From Prorocentrum cordatum (lineage: Eukaryota; Sar; Dinophyceae; Prorocentrales; Prorocentraceae): 41,241 nt of DNA. Shown here in pieces: positions 29,901 to 40,739 of this stretch. The stretch lies in NCBI GenBank assembly GCA_963575745.1, contig CAUYUJ010015026.1, positions 10,001 through 51,241 on the forward strand, given 5' to 3'. The position numbers and the translations under genes were made by a program. Under the pieces are notes generated by a model that had not been told where the DNA came from, ran no database searches, and saw only the letters and a list, made by a program, of their open reading frames with translations. Every line of letters starts with the position of its first letter. The stretch's first letter is position 1.

Positions 29901-30012
29901 GAGGAGGAGGAGGAGGAGGAGGAGGAGGAGGAGGAGGAGGAGGAGGAGGAGGGAGGGGGGGGGACAGGGAGGGTGAGGTGGCGGAATTAGCGAGAGAGGG
30001 GGGGGGGGGGGG
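29901..30012. repeat. (GGA)n then G-rich tract
   Basis: GGA triplets to about 29954, then GGGAGGG and a run of about 14 G near 30000. Confidence 0.95.
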
Positions 30013-30844
30013 CATGAGGCAGTAGAGGAAAGAAGAGGAGGGGCAAGGAGAGGAGAGGAGAGAAGAAGAGAATGGCGGAACTGGATTGGAGAACGACGGC
30101 GTGGGGGGGGAGTGCGCGTGTGCGGATGCTCTGGCTGATGGGAGACACGCGGCCAACGTCGCCCTGACAGGCTGGCAGCCTGACCCGCCTGTGAGCAGCA
30201 CTGCGCGCAGTGCCAGTGAGATTGGCGGGCCCGCGCTCGGGCGCGCCTTCGGATTTGCTCACTTTTGCTCCGTGTCATTGGGCCAGCCCTCGGCGTCATG
30301 CGGACATCCTGATTGTCCTTGGGCTCACTTCTTCGATGCAGGCGGACATTGAGACGGTAGAAGTCGAAGCTGATGTGCACAGCAGTAGCGGTAGCAGTGG
30401 CGAAGTAGAGGCAGGTAGCATTAGCAGAGTAGGTCCCTAGTCGTCGCGGCACACGAACCACAGGCCACGAGTCGACACAAAGGTAGGAGTTGATTGCTCA
30501 CCCCTCTGACAAAGTAACGCGGATTATCATAAGCGTCGGCACCACCCTTCCAGTGAAGCGGTGCAGTGACGGGGGGGCCAGACGTTCTGACCAGTCTTTA
30601 GAGTGCACGTCCCAAGTTCATTGCATATCTTCTCTACGAGGTCTCATCCTCATCGCTCATGTGCGTTTTTTAGTTCAAGGGCTGGTAGGACCGTTGCTAA
30701 TATTGTGTCCCCTGCGCTCTCCCGAGTACCAAGGCTTTCTTTAAGATTTCGGATCTCTTGGTGTCGTTCGCGTTTTCGAGACCTCAGTTTGATGCGAAAT
30801 CTGAATCGCATGATCGGCAAATATAAGTAGCGCATCTGTGTACC
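30013..30844. other. No gene assigned
   Basis: GA-rich to 30075, then DNA of mixed composition with frames on both strands and no recognisable motif. Nothing supports an RNA gene. Confidence 0.4.
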
Positions 30845-31180
30845 ATCAGCCCAAACCTTTATCGGCGGACACGCTTCAAGCAGCAAGACAAGAGTTCCGA
30901 AAGTTACAGTCGGGAACTTTTGCTTAGCGTGTCGTGCCGCAGGTTCTGGCCCACCACGCTTCGGCGCGACACGCTATCCACGTCCCAGATCCCCAATCGC
31001 AAACGTCCCGAGCCTTTCCCAGGCTCCAGCCCCGCGGAGCGCAGCGACACGCAGTTCGCAGGGCATAGCGTGTCACCAGAACCGCCGCCGCGACACGCTA
31101 AGTAAAAGTTCCCGACCGTATCGTATCGTCGGCCCAAGCCTCTACCGTCGGACACGCTTCAAGTGGCGAGACGAGAGTTC
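30845..31180. repeat. Inverted-repeat element (30910-31115) framed by ~55-bp direct repeats
   Basis: TCGGGAACTTTT(G/A)CTTAG continuing CGTGTCG opens 30910-30934, and its reverse complement closes 31091-31115 with one mismatch in 25. Pairing resumes further in at GGTTCTGG/CCAGAACC. Outside, about 55-bp direct repeats (30845-30897 and 31125-31180) share CGGACACGCTTCAAG and GAGAGTTC-type ends at about 80% identity by eye. No ORF or enzyme is seen. Confidence 0.8.
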
Positions 31181-32590
31181 AGAGAGTTAGCACCGCGCCT
31201 AGTTGCCATTGACATGTCCACGCCGCGTACAGCGTGTTCACGGATCCCAGTGCTGGCGATATTGCTCTGTTCAGTTTGTTACGTTTTGATGTTAGCGTTC
31301 CAGAATTGCTAGTGCTTACACGCGTCGTTCATATGGTACAAGATGCGTTTCGTATTGTTCCAGCGTTTGCTACGACCGACTCGCGCGTTTGCGGAGGCCA
31401 AGACAAGAAAGTGTCGTTCAGTTGGTTGCCGTTGTGCAGCACATTTTGGCAGAGTGAACTCTCTCGCCCACAAGGTAAACTCTGTGTTCATTTCCCGTTC
31501 AACATAACCACGCATGTGCCACGACCCAGCACAGCACCAGTGAGAAGCAGATTCGGGCGATTGCGTCTGTTGTGCCATCACAACGTGGTCACTTGAATGT
31601 CTACATATTTGGTATTCCACAGGCTGCCAAGCCAGACGGTGTTGAAACGCTCGTTTCGACGGCGCTTGCAACTTACATGTTTGCCGCGGGGGACATGGTC
31701 GCCCGCAAGTGCAGCTGGAGTATGGCCCACGTCAACAGCGGTGCGCATACAGACGCGGTGACGGTTGCACGGTATGGCTAGAACAAACCATGGTTTCCAT
31801 AGTCAATGAAAGGGTTCAGTATGATCCACGTGTATGAGGACATGATGTTGGGTACCGTGCCAAAAATAACCATGAGATATTGGCATCAGCAGCCACCATC
31901 GTGAAACATGTTTTTCTGCTATGTCAGGGCCGCGACCCGATTCAAACATCATTTCGCCGCACAGCTAAGATTTGCAGAGCAAGTTCTCGCTTCGCATACG
32001 AAGACTACACGCTGCGGCTTCGCCAGTGTTTCGATTGCGCGCCCGCTGTTGCATATCGTGGAGCAAGTTTGAAGAGGATGTTGAATGCAAACTCTGTGCC
32101 AACGCCTCAGCGTACATCACGTTACACTCACATGACATTGAGTTCTTCCTTCAATTGCACCCCGCTCCGCGTCTCACCACGCGACCATGGCAGTTATCAC
32201 GGTGCGATCGCTGGTTCCAGAAAACGTAGGAGTGCTGGGCCCCGTGGCTCCCCGCCGGCACACAAATGACCAATGCGGCCAATCCCACCAGTGACCGAGT
32301 TTGGTCCCCAGGGTCTGCGGCCCGTTATCTGCCGTCTCGGGGGGGGCGGGCCCTCAGTCCCTCTATGGGTGCAGGCGGCCGTTCGCAGACGGCCACAAGC
32401 CGGGGACAAGCGACGCAGAAGACAGCGAAAATGTGTTTCGGGCGGCACAAAATTGCTTCAGGCGCTTCCACGGCGGCCCAATCAGCTCCAGGAGGGCTAA
32501 AAGACGCCCCTCAAGAGGGCCCCAACTGGCCAAAGTCATGGATTACTCGTGGGGCTTTGGGCGATTTTTAGCGTTCTCGCTTTGTCGGGC
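31181..32590 (+). other. Lower-GC stretch with unassigned coding-like frames
   Basis: Base composition is more balanced than its surroundings. Plus-strand frames at 31234-31596, 31500-31781 and 31880-32269 have natural-looking composition (for example HLNVYIFGIPQAAKPDG and TYMFAAGDMVARKCSW) but are in different frames, separated by stops. It could be a decayed gene or an unrecognised mobile ORF. I do not recognise a family. The last 300 bp hold short frames without motifs. Confidence 0.3.
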
Positions 32591-32720
32591 TTCCGACGCT
32601 TCAAGACGGCCCAAGAGGCTTCCAAGATCGCCCCAAGACGGCCCAAGAGGCCCCAAGAGGGCCCCCAGGCGGCCCAAGAGGTGGCCCATACGGCCCAACA
32701 AGCCCCAAGAACTGCCCAGG
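32590..32720. repeat. CCCAAGAGG-type short tandem words
   Basis: Irregular repetition of GGCCCAAGAGGC and CCCCAAGA words, also found near 11740-11820, 33005-33055 and, on the opposite strand, 15240-15355. Confidence 0.7.
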
Positions 32721-32778
32721 AGGAATCCAAGAGGGCCCTCAGAGAGGAAACTCGAGGTGACATTTCGCGCTCTCCACC

Positions 32779-32962
32779 GTGTGGGCGTAGGCATCTACGG
32801 TCCCGATCCGTACATGTTTCTCGGGTTGTGCGGGTTGTGCATTCCAGCATGTGCGTTCTGTTTCTGCGCGCAATGTGCACGCTAGTAACGGGGCCTTCGC
32901 ATTGCACCGTGGAGGGACATGCGGGAAGTTGATCATCGGCTGTCCGCGTCAAAAAAAAAAAA
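32779..32962 (+). mobile_element. 184-bp poly(A)-tailed retroposed sequence (SINE-like) with 14-bp target duplication
   Basis: TCGCGCTCTCCACC occurs at 32765-32778 and, perfectly repeated, at 32963-32976. Between them is a 172-bp body followed by A12 directly against the second copy. This is the standard signature of LINE-mediated target-primed insertion. The body starts GTGTGGGCGTAGGC, contains GTTGTGCGGGTTGTGC and ends CTGTCCGCGTC before the tail. It does not match tRNA, 5S or spliceosomal RNA patterns that I can recognise, and a short open frame has no motif. It could be a SINE or a copied small RNA or mRNA fragment. Confidence 0.85.
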
Positions 32963-33179
32963 TCGCGCTCTCCACCCGGGGATGATCCCCGAGACCGCCA
33001 GCAGGCCCCCAAGAGGCCCACCAGAAGCCCCAGGAGGCTGCCTCGAGCCCCAAGAAAAGCCGTTCAACAAAAAACAGAGTAATGATTTGAACACGAATCA
33101 CCGACAACAAACACATAATCCTGCAACAAATCCCTTGAGAAGCGAATTTGGAAATTTATTTCTTCATGGTCCGGGGGAG

Positions 33180-34375
33180 TAAATTCTCTTGATCCCCGCA
33201 AGCCCCTCCCCCTGAGAGAAATTCTGGGGAGCCAAGGGAAACCGCCCTAAGCCACAAAAACCTTCCCTGAGAGCTTTTTTCGAGAGGCCACGGTTGGAAG
33301 ACAAGCAAATAGAACATCAGAGGGGAGGGGACCTTAACCTCCTCCAAAAGGCTCCGTTGAAGGGGGCTTGGGGCGGGTCCGGAGAGAATCACAATACAAA
33401 TCTCCCCAAAAAGCCCCCGAGGAAGGGTTCTGGGGGGTTGCCGATGAGAACCCCCTGAACTCCGCCAAACCTTTCCCCTTAGAGTGATTTTTAGAGAGGT
33501 CCCGAGGGACAAGTTTTGTAATCCCCCCCACCCCACCCCTGAGAGGGAGTTTGTGGGGGTGTCCGGGGGAGAACAAAACCCGACCCCCCTCCATCCCAAA
33601 GCCCCTCCTTGAGAGCGAGTACCCAGGATGGCCCGAGGAAAAATCAGGAAAACAAAAAAAAAAAAAAAAACAAAAAAAAACTCAGAGGAGGGGCTGGGGG
33701 TCGAGGAGAAGCCCTTTTCACCAATCCAGGCCCTCTGGGAGGAAATGTTTTGGGAGGGTCGGGCAAAAAATGTGTGATCCCCCCTCCAGAACCTTACCTC
33801 AAAGGCGTTTTGGGAAGGGTACGGGGGGAGGGGGGGAACAAAAGAACTCAGTAGAGGTTTGGTTGGGGGCTCAGGGAGAAATCCCGACCTCTACAGAACC
33901 ATCCCTTGAGCGAAGATTTTGGAGGGGTCCGAGGGAAACCCCCATTCATCCCTACGTGAACCCACCTCCAGGGGTGTTTTAAGAGGTCCGTAGGGAAAAG
34001 ATAAGAATCTCCAAAAACTAATTCCTGAGGAAGGGGTGGAGGTGTCCAGGAAAAGCACGTTTCGAACCCCTCCCAAAACATTGCTCGAGGAAGATCTTTA
34101 GATGGTCCAGACGGGAACCCTCCACACCCACACCCACCACCCAGGGAGATTGTTGAAGGGGTCCGAGGGGAAACCCTTTCAATCCCCGCCCAGAGAAACC
34201 CACAGCGGAGGTTTGGGGGGGATCCGTGGGGGGGAGGGGAACGAAGCTCCTCAGGTGGAGGAGGGGAGTCTGGGGGGGGGCAAGCTTAATGCCACAAAGG
34301 AAAGCCCTCAGCGGAGGGGGGGTCCAATGGGGTGGGGGGGGAATTCTGACTACCCCTCAGAAAAAAAAAAAACTC
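33180..34375. repeat. Degenerate ~62-bp tandem array
   Basis: Units of about 57-80 bp (mean near 62) with the pattern CCTGAGAG, G/T-rich GATTTTTGGGAGGG-like block, TCC(G/C)GAGGG, A-rich spacer and CCCC(A/T)CC. Landmarks fall at about 33211, 33268, 33356, 33416, 33478, 33538 and 33606 and continue to about 34320. A-rich runs (33653-33680 and 34361-34372) lie at the A-rich spacer of the unit. No gene. Confidence 0.7.
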
Positions 34376-34630
34376 AGGGCCAGTGGCGGAAACAAATATG
34401 TAGATATAATGCATAATAACATGTATGTGTGTATACATATACATATCTATATATATATACATATATATATATATATTGATCTAATATTGGCATATAAGAA
34501 GAACAAAAATAAACACAAACCAACAAAAACAAAAGCAACACAAAACAGTTAGCCTGGCGAAGAACCCAGCCATATGCAGTTGTCAGTACCGCAGCTGCGG
34601 GTTTCATCGTCAGTGGAACTCCCCATAGGA
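34376..34630. repeat. AT-rich island with (TA)n microsatellite
   Basis: TATATA/CATA repeats (about 34400-34475) and an A-rich stretch (34495-34545) within otherwise GC-rich DNA, between the ~62-bp and ~90-bp arrays. Confidence 0.85.
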
Positions 34631-35998
34631 CCACGGAACGTGTGAGGGGTGTGCCGAGATGGGTGCCACTGGGGCATTCGGTGAAGCTCCTTATGGGGAC
34701 ATGAAACACGCGCGTGGCGTGCCGACATGGGTGGCGGAAACGCATGTGAGGGCCGCCACTGGGGCCTCCTGTGGAGCTCCCTATGGGTCCCCGAAACATG
34801 ATGCTGCTGCGGGGGGGGTGCCGGGATGGGCGGCGGAGACGCATGTAAGCGCCGCTACTGGGGCCTACGGTGGAGCTCCTTATGGGGCCACGAAGCGCGT
34901 GAGGGGTGTACTGGGATGTGTGGCGGGGACGTATGTGAGCGCCGCCACTGGGGCCTTCGGTGGAGCTCCCTATGGGGCCACGAAACGTGTGAGGGGTGTG
35001 CCGAATTGGGTGCGGGTGGTGATGCATGCGGGCGGTGCCATTGGGGCCTTCGGTGGAGCTCCCTATGGGGCCACGAAACCTGTTGTTGTGAGGGGCGTGC
35101 CGGGATGGGTGGCGGGGACGCATGTGAGCGCGGCCGCTGGGGCTTTCGGTGGAGCTCCCTATGGGGCCACGAAACGTGTGAGGGGTGTGCCGAAGTGGGT
35201 GTGCGGGACGCATGCGGGCGGCAGCATTGGGGCCTTCGGCGGAGCTTCCTGTGGGGCCACGAAACGTGTGAGGGGTGTGCCGAATTGGGTGTGCGGGACG
35301 CATGCGGGCGGCAGCACTGGGGCCGTCGGTGGAGCTCCCTATGGGGCCATGAAACGTGTGAGGGGTGTGCCGAAATGGGTGTGCGGGACGCATGCGGGCG
35401 GCGGCATTGGGGCCTTCGGTGGAGCTCCCTATGGGGCCACGAAACGTGTGAGGGGTGTGCCGAAGTGGGTGTGCGGGACGCATGCGGGCGGCAGCACTGG
35501 GGCCTTGGTGGAGCTCCCTATGGGGCCACGAAGCGTGTGAGGAGTGTGCCGATTGGGTGTGCGGGACGCATGCGGACGGCAGCACTGGGGCCTTCGGTGG
35601 AGCTCCCTATGGGGCCACGAAACGTGTGAGGGGTGTGCCGAAATGGGTGTGCGGGACGCATGCGGACGGCAGCCATGGGGCCTTCGGTGGAGCTCCCTAT
35701 GGGGCCACGAAACGTGTGAGGGGTGTGCCGAATGGGTGTGCGGGACGCATGCGGACGGCAGCACTGGGGCCTTCGGTGGAGCTCCCTATGGGGCCACGAA
35801 ACGTGTGAGGGGTGTGCCGATTGGGTGTGCGGGACGCATGCGGACGGCAGCACTGGGGCCTTCGGTGGAGCTCCCTATGGGGCCACGAAACGTGTGAGGG
35901 GTGTGCCGAATTGGGTGTGCGGGACGCATGCGGGCGGCAGCACTGGGGCCGTCGGTGGAGCTCCCTATGGGGCCACGAAACGTGTGAGGGGTGTGCCG

Positions 35999-35999
<1 letters not shown>
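34631..35999 (+). repeat. ~90-bp minisatellite array, left block
   Basis: The unit contains GGGGCCTTCGGTGGAGCTCC, TATGGGGCCACGAAACGTGT, GAGGGGTGTGCCGAA and GTGCGGGACGCATGCG. CCGA landmarks at 35190, 35280, 35370, 35460, 35549, 35638, 35728, 35817, 35906 and 35996 give 89/90-bp spacing. Units before about 35190 are more diverged and variable in length; later ones are nearly identical. When units are 90 bp, several frames on both strands stay open, giving a 30-residue repeat such as GVPKWVCGTHAGG; the 89-bp units break each frame. Confidence 0.95.
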
Positions 36000-36001
<2 letters not shown>

Positions 36002-36095
<94 letters not shown>

Positions 36096-36141
36096 TTTGT
36101 GTGTGTGTGTGTGTGGATGTGTGTGTGTGTGTGTGTGTGTG
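36002..36141. repeat. (GT)n microsatellite inside a minisatellite unit
   Basis: The GGTGTGTGC-type stretch of one 90-bp unit has expanded into about 70 GT dinucleotides with a few TT/GA changes, running into the assembly gap. Confidence 0.95.
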
Positions 36142-36241
36142 NNNNNNNNNNNNNNNNNNNNNNNNNNNNNNNNNNNNNNNNNNNNNNNNNNNNNNNNNNN
36201 NNNNNNNNNNNNNNNNNNNNNNNNNNNNNNNNNNNNNNNNN
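36142..36241. other. Assembly gap (100 N)
   Basis: Exactly 100 N, the size usually used for a gap of unknown length. It lies in the GT tract, so the true array length is unknown. Confidence 0.98.
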
Positions 36242-36690
36242 GGTGTGGGTGACGCATGCGGGCGGCAGCGCTGGGGCCTTCGACGGAGCTCCCTATGGGG
36301 CCACGAAACGTGTGAGGGGTGTGCCGAATTGGGTGTGCGTGACGCATGCGGGCGGCAGCACTGGGGCCTTCGGTGGAGCTCCCTGTGGGGCCACGAAACG
36401 TGTGAGGGGTGTGCCGAAATGGGTGTGCGGGACGCATGCGGACGGCAGCGCTGGGGCCTTCGGTGGAGCTCCCTATGGGGCCACGAAACGTGTGAGGGGT
36501 GTGCCGAAATGTGTGTGCGGGACGCATGCGGACGGCAGCACTGGGGCCTTCGGTGGAGCTCCCTATGGGGCCACGAAACGTGTGAGGGGTGTGCCGAAAT
36601 GGGTGTGCGGGACGCATGCGGGCGGCAGCACTGGGGCCTTCGGCGGAGCTCCGTATGGGGCCACGAAACGTGTGAGGGGTGTGCCGAAAT
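36242..36690 (+). repeat. ~90-bp minisatellite array, right block
   Basis: Five further units of the same 90-bp repeat, nearly identical to those before the gap. The last unit ends at CCGAAATTGAGG. Confidence 0.95.
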
Positions 36691-37060
36691 TGAGGAGGGA
36701 GGATGGAGGGGGCAGCGGGAAGGAAGGAAGGAAGGAACGCGGGGCGACGTCTCTTCAAAACGAGGACCCAACACCACAGGATGGTTGGGAAAAACAACAA
36801 ACGCCCCCCCCCCCCCCCCCACCCCACCCCACCCCACTTCCCACCTCACCCCCCACCCCGCCCCTCCCATCCCCCTCGCCCCCCACCAAAACAACTCAGG
36901 GCGGTGTTTGGGAAGATCCAAGGAGGACTCCCCTTTGCCCTCCCCCAAAACCCCCCCTGAGGAGGGGAGGTGGGGGGGGCGGGCGGGCGGGACCCCCTCC
37001 TGACCCCGCCCCAAACAACAACACAAATCACGGGGGATCAGAGCTGTTTGTTCCACGGGG
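36691..37060. repeat. GGAAG run, C-rich tract and further ~62-bp degenerate units
   Basis: A GGAA run (36718-36737), a C-rich stretch (36805-36890), then CTCAGGGCGGTGTTTGGGAA and CTGAGGAGGGGAGGTGGGG units 62 bp apart, matching the array at 33.2-34.4 kb. The ~90-bp array is thus flanked by the same degenerate family on both sides. Confidence 0.6.
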
Positions 37061-39015
37061 GGGGGGGGGGGCGAGATCTGGATCCTCCGAGCGCGGCGAA
37101 GGTAACTTCCCGAGCACCCCGAAAAGCCTCGCCGTGAAGGAAGGGGGGGGGGGGCGGCGAAGGAGTCGTGTTCCTCAGGGTGCGAAGGCGGCGCCCCCCG
37201 CGAAGGAAGCGCGGCGCCGGGATCTCAGGAACGGGCGGCCGTCGGCGTGCGCGGGGCGGGGGGGGGGGAAGGGAAGCAACCCCGGGCGCGCAGGCCGCTG
37301 CTGCCCACGTCGCACGCAGCGACTTGCAAGCCCAGACCCCCCAGGAGGAAGAGGAAGAGGAGGAGGAGGAGGAGGAGGAGGTGGAGGAGGTGGGATGCCA
37401 CGATTTGATCACAACGTCAAGCCTCACGTTCTCCGAGACCGGCTTTTCATCCTGAGTCGTTTCATGACGGCCTTGGGGCTCGTTGAGGGGCCTCGGGGGC
37501 CGAAAATGGCCTCAAGGAAGCGTCATGATGTTCTCACGACTCGAGGGGTTTGGGAAGGTCGTTTTTGCCCGGGCGTCCCAGATCTTGTTCTGGAGGTCCG
37601 CTCGGGGGTTCGTAGAGGGAAGGTAATCCCGAGGTGGGGCCAGGGAACGCGCCCCTCTGGATGCTCCCGGTTGACGCGCTTCCTTCTTCCAGTGGCCGTT
37701 CGGGGCGATCTTTCGTCCGACCCCACCTTTGCCCCTGCCCCACCTTTGTGCCCCCCGCCCGATCCGCGCACACCTCTTGGGATCGGCGCGGGCCCGCCCT
37801 CCCCCACAGCGCGGGATGCCGGCCCTTCCGCCGCGCTGCCGCGCGCAGTGGGAGGGGCGCCCCACCTCGCGCCTCGCAGCCTGGGCCGCCAGCCCAGAGC
37901 TCCTTAGCGTACCCCTGAGATCCTGGCGTCGAGGAGCAGGAGGGGACGGGAGGAGGAGGAGGAGGACGAGGACGAGGAGGAGGAGGAGGAGGAGGAGGAG
38001 GTCAACGGGGTATGTATTGCCCTCACGGATGGATCTGGCCCGACACATGGCGCAGACAGATGGGGCCCATCGCTCCATAATTTGTTCGTGACGTCGGACT
38101 TCAGCGTACCATCACATACGATGTCTTGGATGTTTTGCATTACGCGGTCCCCGGACCAGCCATTCCCCCCACAGTACGGGGTTTGCATCCCGATCGTTTG
38201 TTGGTGGGCCCGGGGCCCAGCGAGGGCCCCCAGAGGCCACAAACCAAGTACGGAGGTCTTTTGAATTGAGTGTTCCTATGCGTGGGAGGCTTAGGCACTG
38301 AGCAAAGGACCGTGTTCCCTCGAGATCCGACGTCACGAAGAAATTGCAACATCTTCCGAGCCTGATCGATCAGTGAGGGCCCCGGGGCCCGCAACAAAAC
38401 AAGATCGCTTGCTGCGGCCAGAATACGACGCCAGGATCTCAGGGTCGGCCCAGCCCTCTGCTCTCCGGCGGCGGTTCGGCACGATCTGCGCACCCCCGGA
38501 AGGTTTCCGACGAGGTGCGGCCGCTCGAACGCACCCCGAGGCTGGGAAGCCGCCCAGAACCGACGAGAGCTCCCGAAACCCTCGAGCCCCCCAAAAAATG
38601 CGACGCTGGGACCTCGGGGTCGGCCCCAGGGCCACTCCGCCGCGTGGCCGAGCCATGCCCTCCCCGTGGCCGGCCGGCCATGCCGAGCAGCCGCACGGCG
38701 TGGCCCGCGAGGCGCCGCCCGAGCCCGCGCCGCCCGAGGCGCCCGGGGCACCGCCCGAGGCACCCGAGGCGCCCGCGGAGGCTGCCAGGCCCTCGCCCTG
38801 CTCGTTGTTTTTTGTCGTTGGCTCGTCGTCGTCGTCACCAGCGGTGTTCGATGTTTTCGGGCGTTCCGGTCGGACCCCAGCGGTTTTCCAGCCCGGGGGT
38901 GCTCTCCAGCTGCGTCTGCGCCTCGCCGGGAGCGTTCCCGGGGCGCGTTGTTTCGAGCGGCCGCTGGAGACCCTAGCTGTGACCCGAAAACATCGAGACG
39001 AGGATCGTCCTCGTC
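37061..39015. other. GC-rich DNA without an assignable gene
   Basis: Holds GGA tracts at about 37343-37395 and 37952-38003. A CGACGC(C/T)(A/G)GGATCTCAGG-like word recurs at about 38428 and 38607 and, inverted, near 37920. A 9-bp GCGCCCGAG-type repetition lies at 38700-38790. Frames are long in several phases and carry no domain. No RNA gene was recognised. Confidence 0.4.
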
Positions 39016-39094
39016 CTCCTTTTCTCCCTCCCCCTCCTCCTCCTCCTCCTCCTCCTCCTCCTCCTCCTCCTCCTCCTGCTCCTCCTCCTCCTCC
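39016..39094. repeat. (TCC)n microsatellite
   Basis: TCC triplets bordering the inverted family-R copy. Confidence 0.95.
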
Positions 39095-40002
39095 ACTTAT
39101 TTTCCTTATGAGTAGCTCCTCCCTGTCACACCCCGAGGCTAGTCGGAAGGGCGGGCCTGGCGTTTCGCTTGAGATTTCTTCCCCGCTCATGATCCTGAAG
39201 CTTAAAATTTACAACAGTTTGACGGATGTAGGGCGGGTCGCTTTCAAAATGTGGTTCTCGCTTGAGTGTTGCGCACATTCGTATTGAACATGTGCAAGGG
39301 CTTCACGGATGGTGGGCAGGTCGTTTTCACGTTGCGGTTCTCGTTTCAGCGCCGCGCACATTCGCCTTAAAAAGTGTACGGGCTCCACGGAGTGAGGGCA
39401 GGTCGTTCCCAAAATGTGATTCACGCCTTAGCGCCGCGCATATCCATTTTAGAATGTTGCAAGAGCTTCGCAGATGGAGGGCGGGTCGTTTTCAAAATGT
39501 GGTCCGCGCCTTAGCGCCGCGCACATGCTTCATACAACATTGCAAAAGGTTCACGGACGGAGGGCAGGTCGTTTTCAAAATGTGGTTATCCCCTGAGCGC
39601 CGCGCACAGTCGTCATAAAAAAATGCAAGAGTTTGGTTAGTGGCGGGCGGTTATTTCGCAGAATGTGGTTCTCGCTTTAGCGCCGCACACATTCGATGTA
39701 AGAGTTCATACCCGCTTCAATGATTCCCATGGTTAACGTCCCAGATATGTTACATGGATTTTTGTGTTGAAGTCCCAGGTGTTCTGGTATGATGCAGGAC
39801 CGTCAAAACGCAACAGTAACGGTGACTCGCGGCGCTGAAGTCCCAAGAATGGTGTTCTGGCACAGCTCAGGATTTACAATTTTTGTTTTCCAAGGGGCAC
39901 TTCCTTCAGTGAAAATGAATCCTTGGAGGGGCCTAGGCAGAGGGAGCTTGGAGGGAGGGTTTATTGCAATGTGGTTGATGAGCCTTGGGTTTACACTGGT
40001 CC
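39095..40002 (-). repeat. Family R, copy R3 (inverted)
   Basis: Read on the minus strand it begins GACCAGTGTAAACCCAAG (end at 40002), with the same module 1. About two module 2 units follow (GGGACTTCAGCGCCGCGAGT and a diverged one), then about six 83-bp units. On the plus strand these appear as TTTCAAAATGTGGTTCTCGC-like words between about 39240 and 39685. The 3' block contains AAGCTT, GAAATCTCAAGCGAAACGCC and AGGCCCGCCC. TCC tracts border both ends. It has the most 83-bp units of the copies here. Confidence 0.85.
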
Positions 40003-40086
40003 TCTTCCTCCTCCTCCTCGTCCTCCTCCTCCTCCTCCTTCTCTTGTTCCTCCTCCTCCTCCTCTTCCTCCTCCTCCTCCTCCTCC
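40003..40086. repeat. (TCC)n microsatellite
   Basis: TCC triplets with CTT/GTT interruptions on the 5' side of R3. Confidence 0.95.
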
Positions 40087-40735
40087 GACCCGTCCCATGT
40101 GTGCAGTCGCGTTTTCCAGGTCGTAATCGTAGCGTGGCCGCGCGATTACGCCCGCCCCGTTCCCGTTGTCTCTTTACCCGCCACCCTCGGCCCGCCATCA
40201 AGAAGTCTCCATCAGATTCAAGTGTGGCACCTTCCCGTTTCTCTCAGGGGAATCATGGGAGTTCACATTGTGGGTCCCGCGCCAGGACCCAATGTCACCT
40301 GCCACACAGCTGGGACCACGTGCTGGACCTGAGCAACCAGAGCATGAGACCCGGAGTTCCCCACGCCCCCAAGGGGGAGCCAGGCCTCAAGGGACGAGCA
40401 CCGCAGAGCCGACGCCATCAACTACACAGCTGGGATCGAGGCGCGAAAGAGAAATCAGCGCGGCAGCTGTAGGCGATGCAGGCCAGCAGTCACAAGCGTC
40501 ATCAGCAACCACGCTGGAACCAGCGACAGAAAGAGGGGCCAGCTCCACCGCCGCAACTCAGCGAGATGTGGAAGGAGAAGGTAGAGCCCAACCTCAGCGG
40601 CTACAGCACTGGGATCAGGGCGCACGAAAACGGCGAACAGCGGCAGGCGTTTCTGGCACCATTCTGCGAGAAGCGGGAGGCGAAGCTGGAGCCCGACGCA
40701 GGAGTAATGCGCCTTTTTGAGGGCCGTCGTAGAGA
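40087..40735. other. No gene assigned
   Basis: A plus-strand frame (40166-40720) is Ser/Thr/Ala/Gly-rich, with an irregular ACACAGCTGGGA(T/C)C word near 40305, 40424 and 40600. It may be a fragment of something, but no domain is visible. Confidence 0.3.
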
Positions 40736-40739
40736 TGAT

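Noticed and set aside
33653-33682. Poly(A) tail of a retrocopy
   Set aside because: The A runs here and at 34361-34372 fall at the A-rich spacer of the ~62-bp repeat, and no matching target duplications flank them.
34374-37907. Long frames through the ~90-bp array (for example 403 residues minus, 638 residues plus)
   Set aside because: Units of 90 bp keep several frames open on both strands at once, and 89-bp units break each of them. Some frames also run through the N gap and GT tract.
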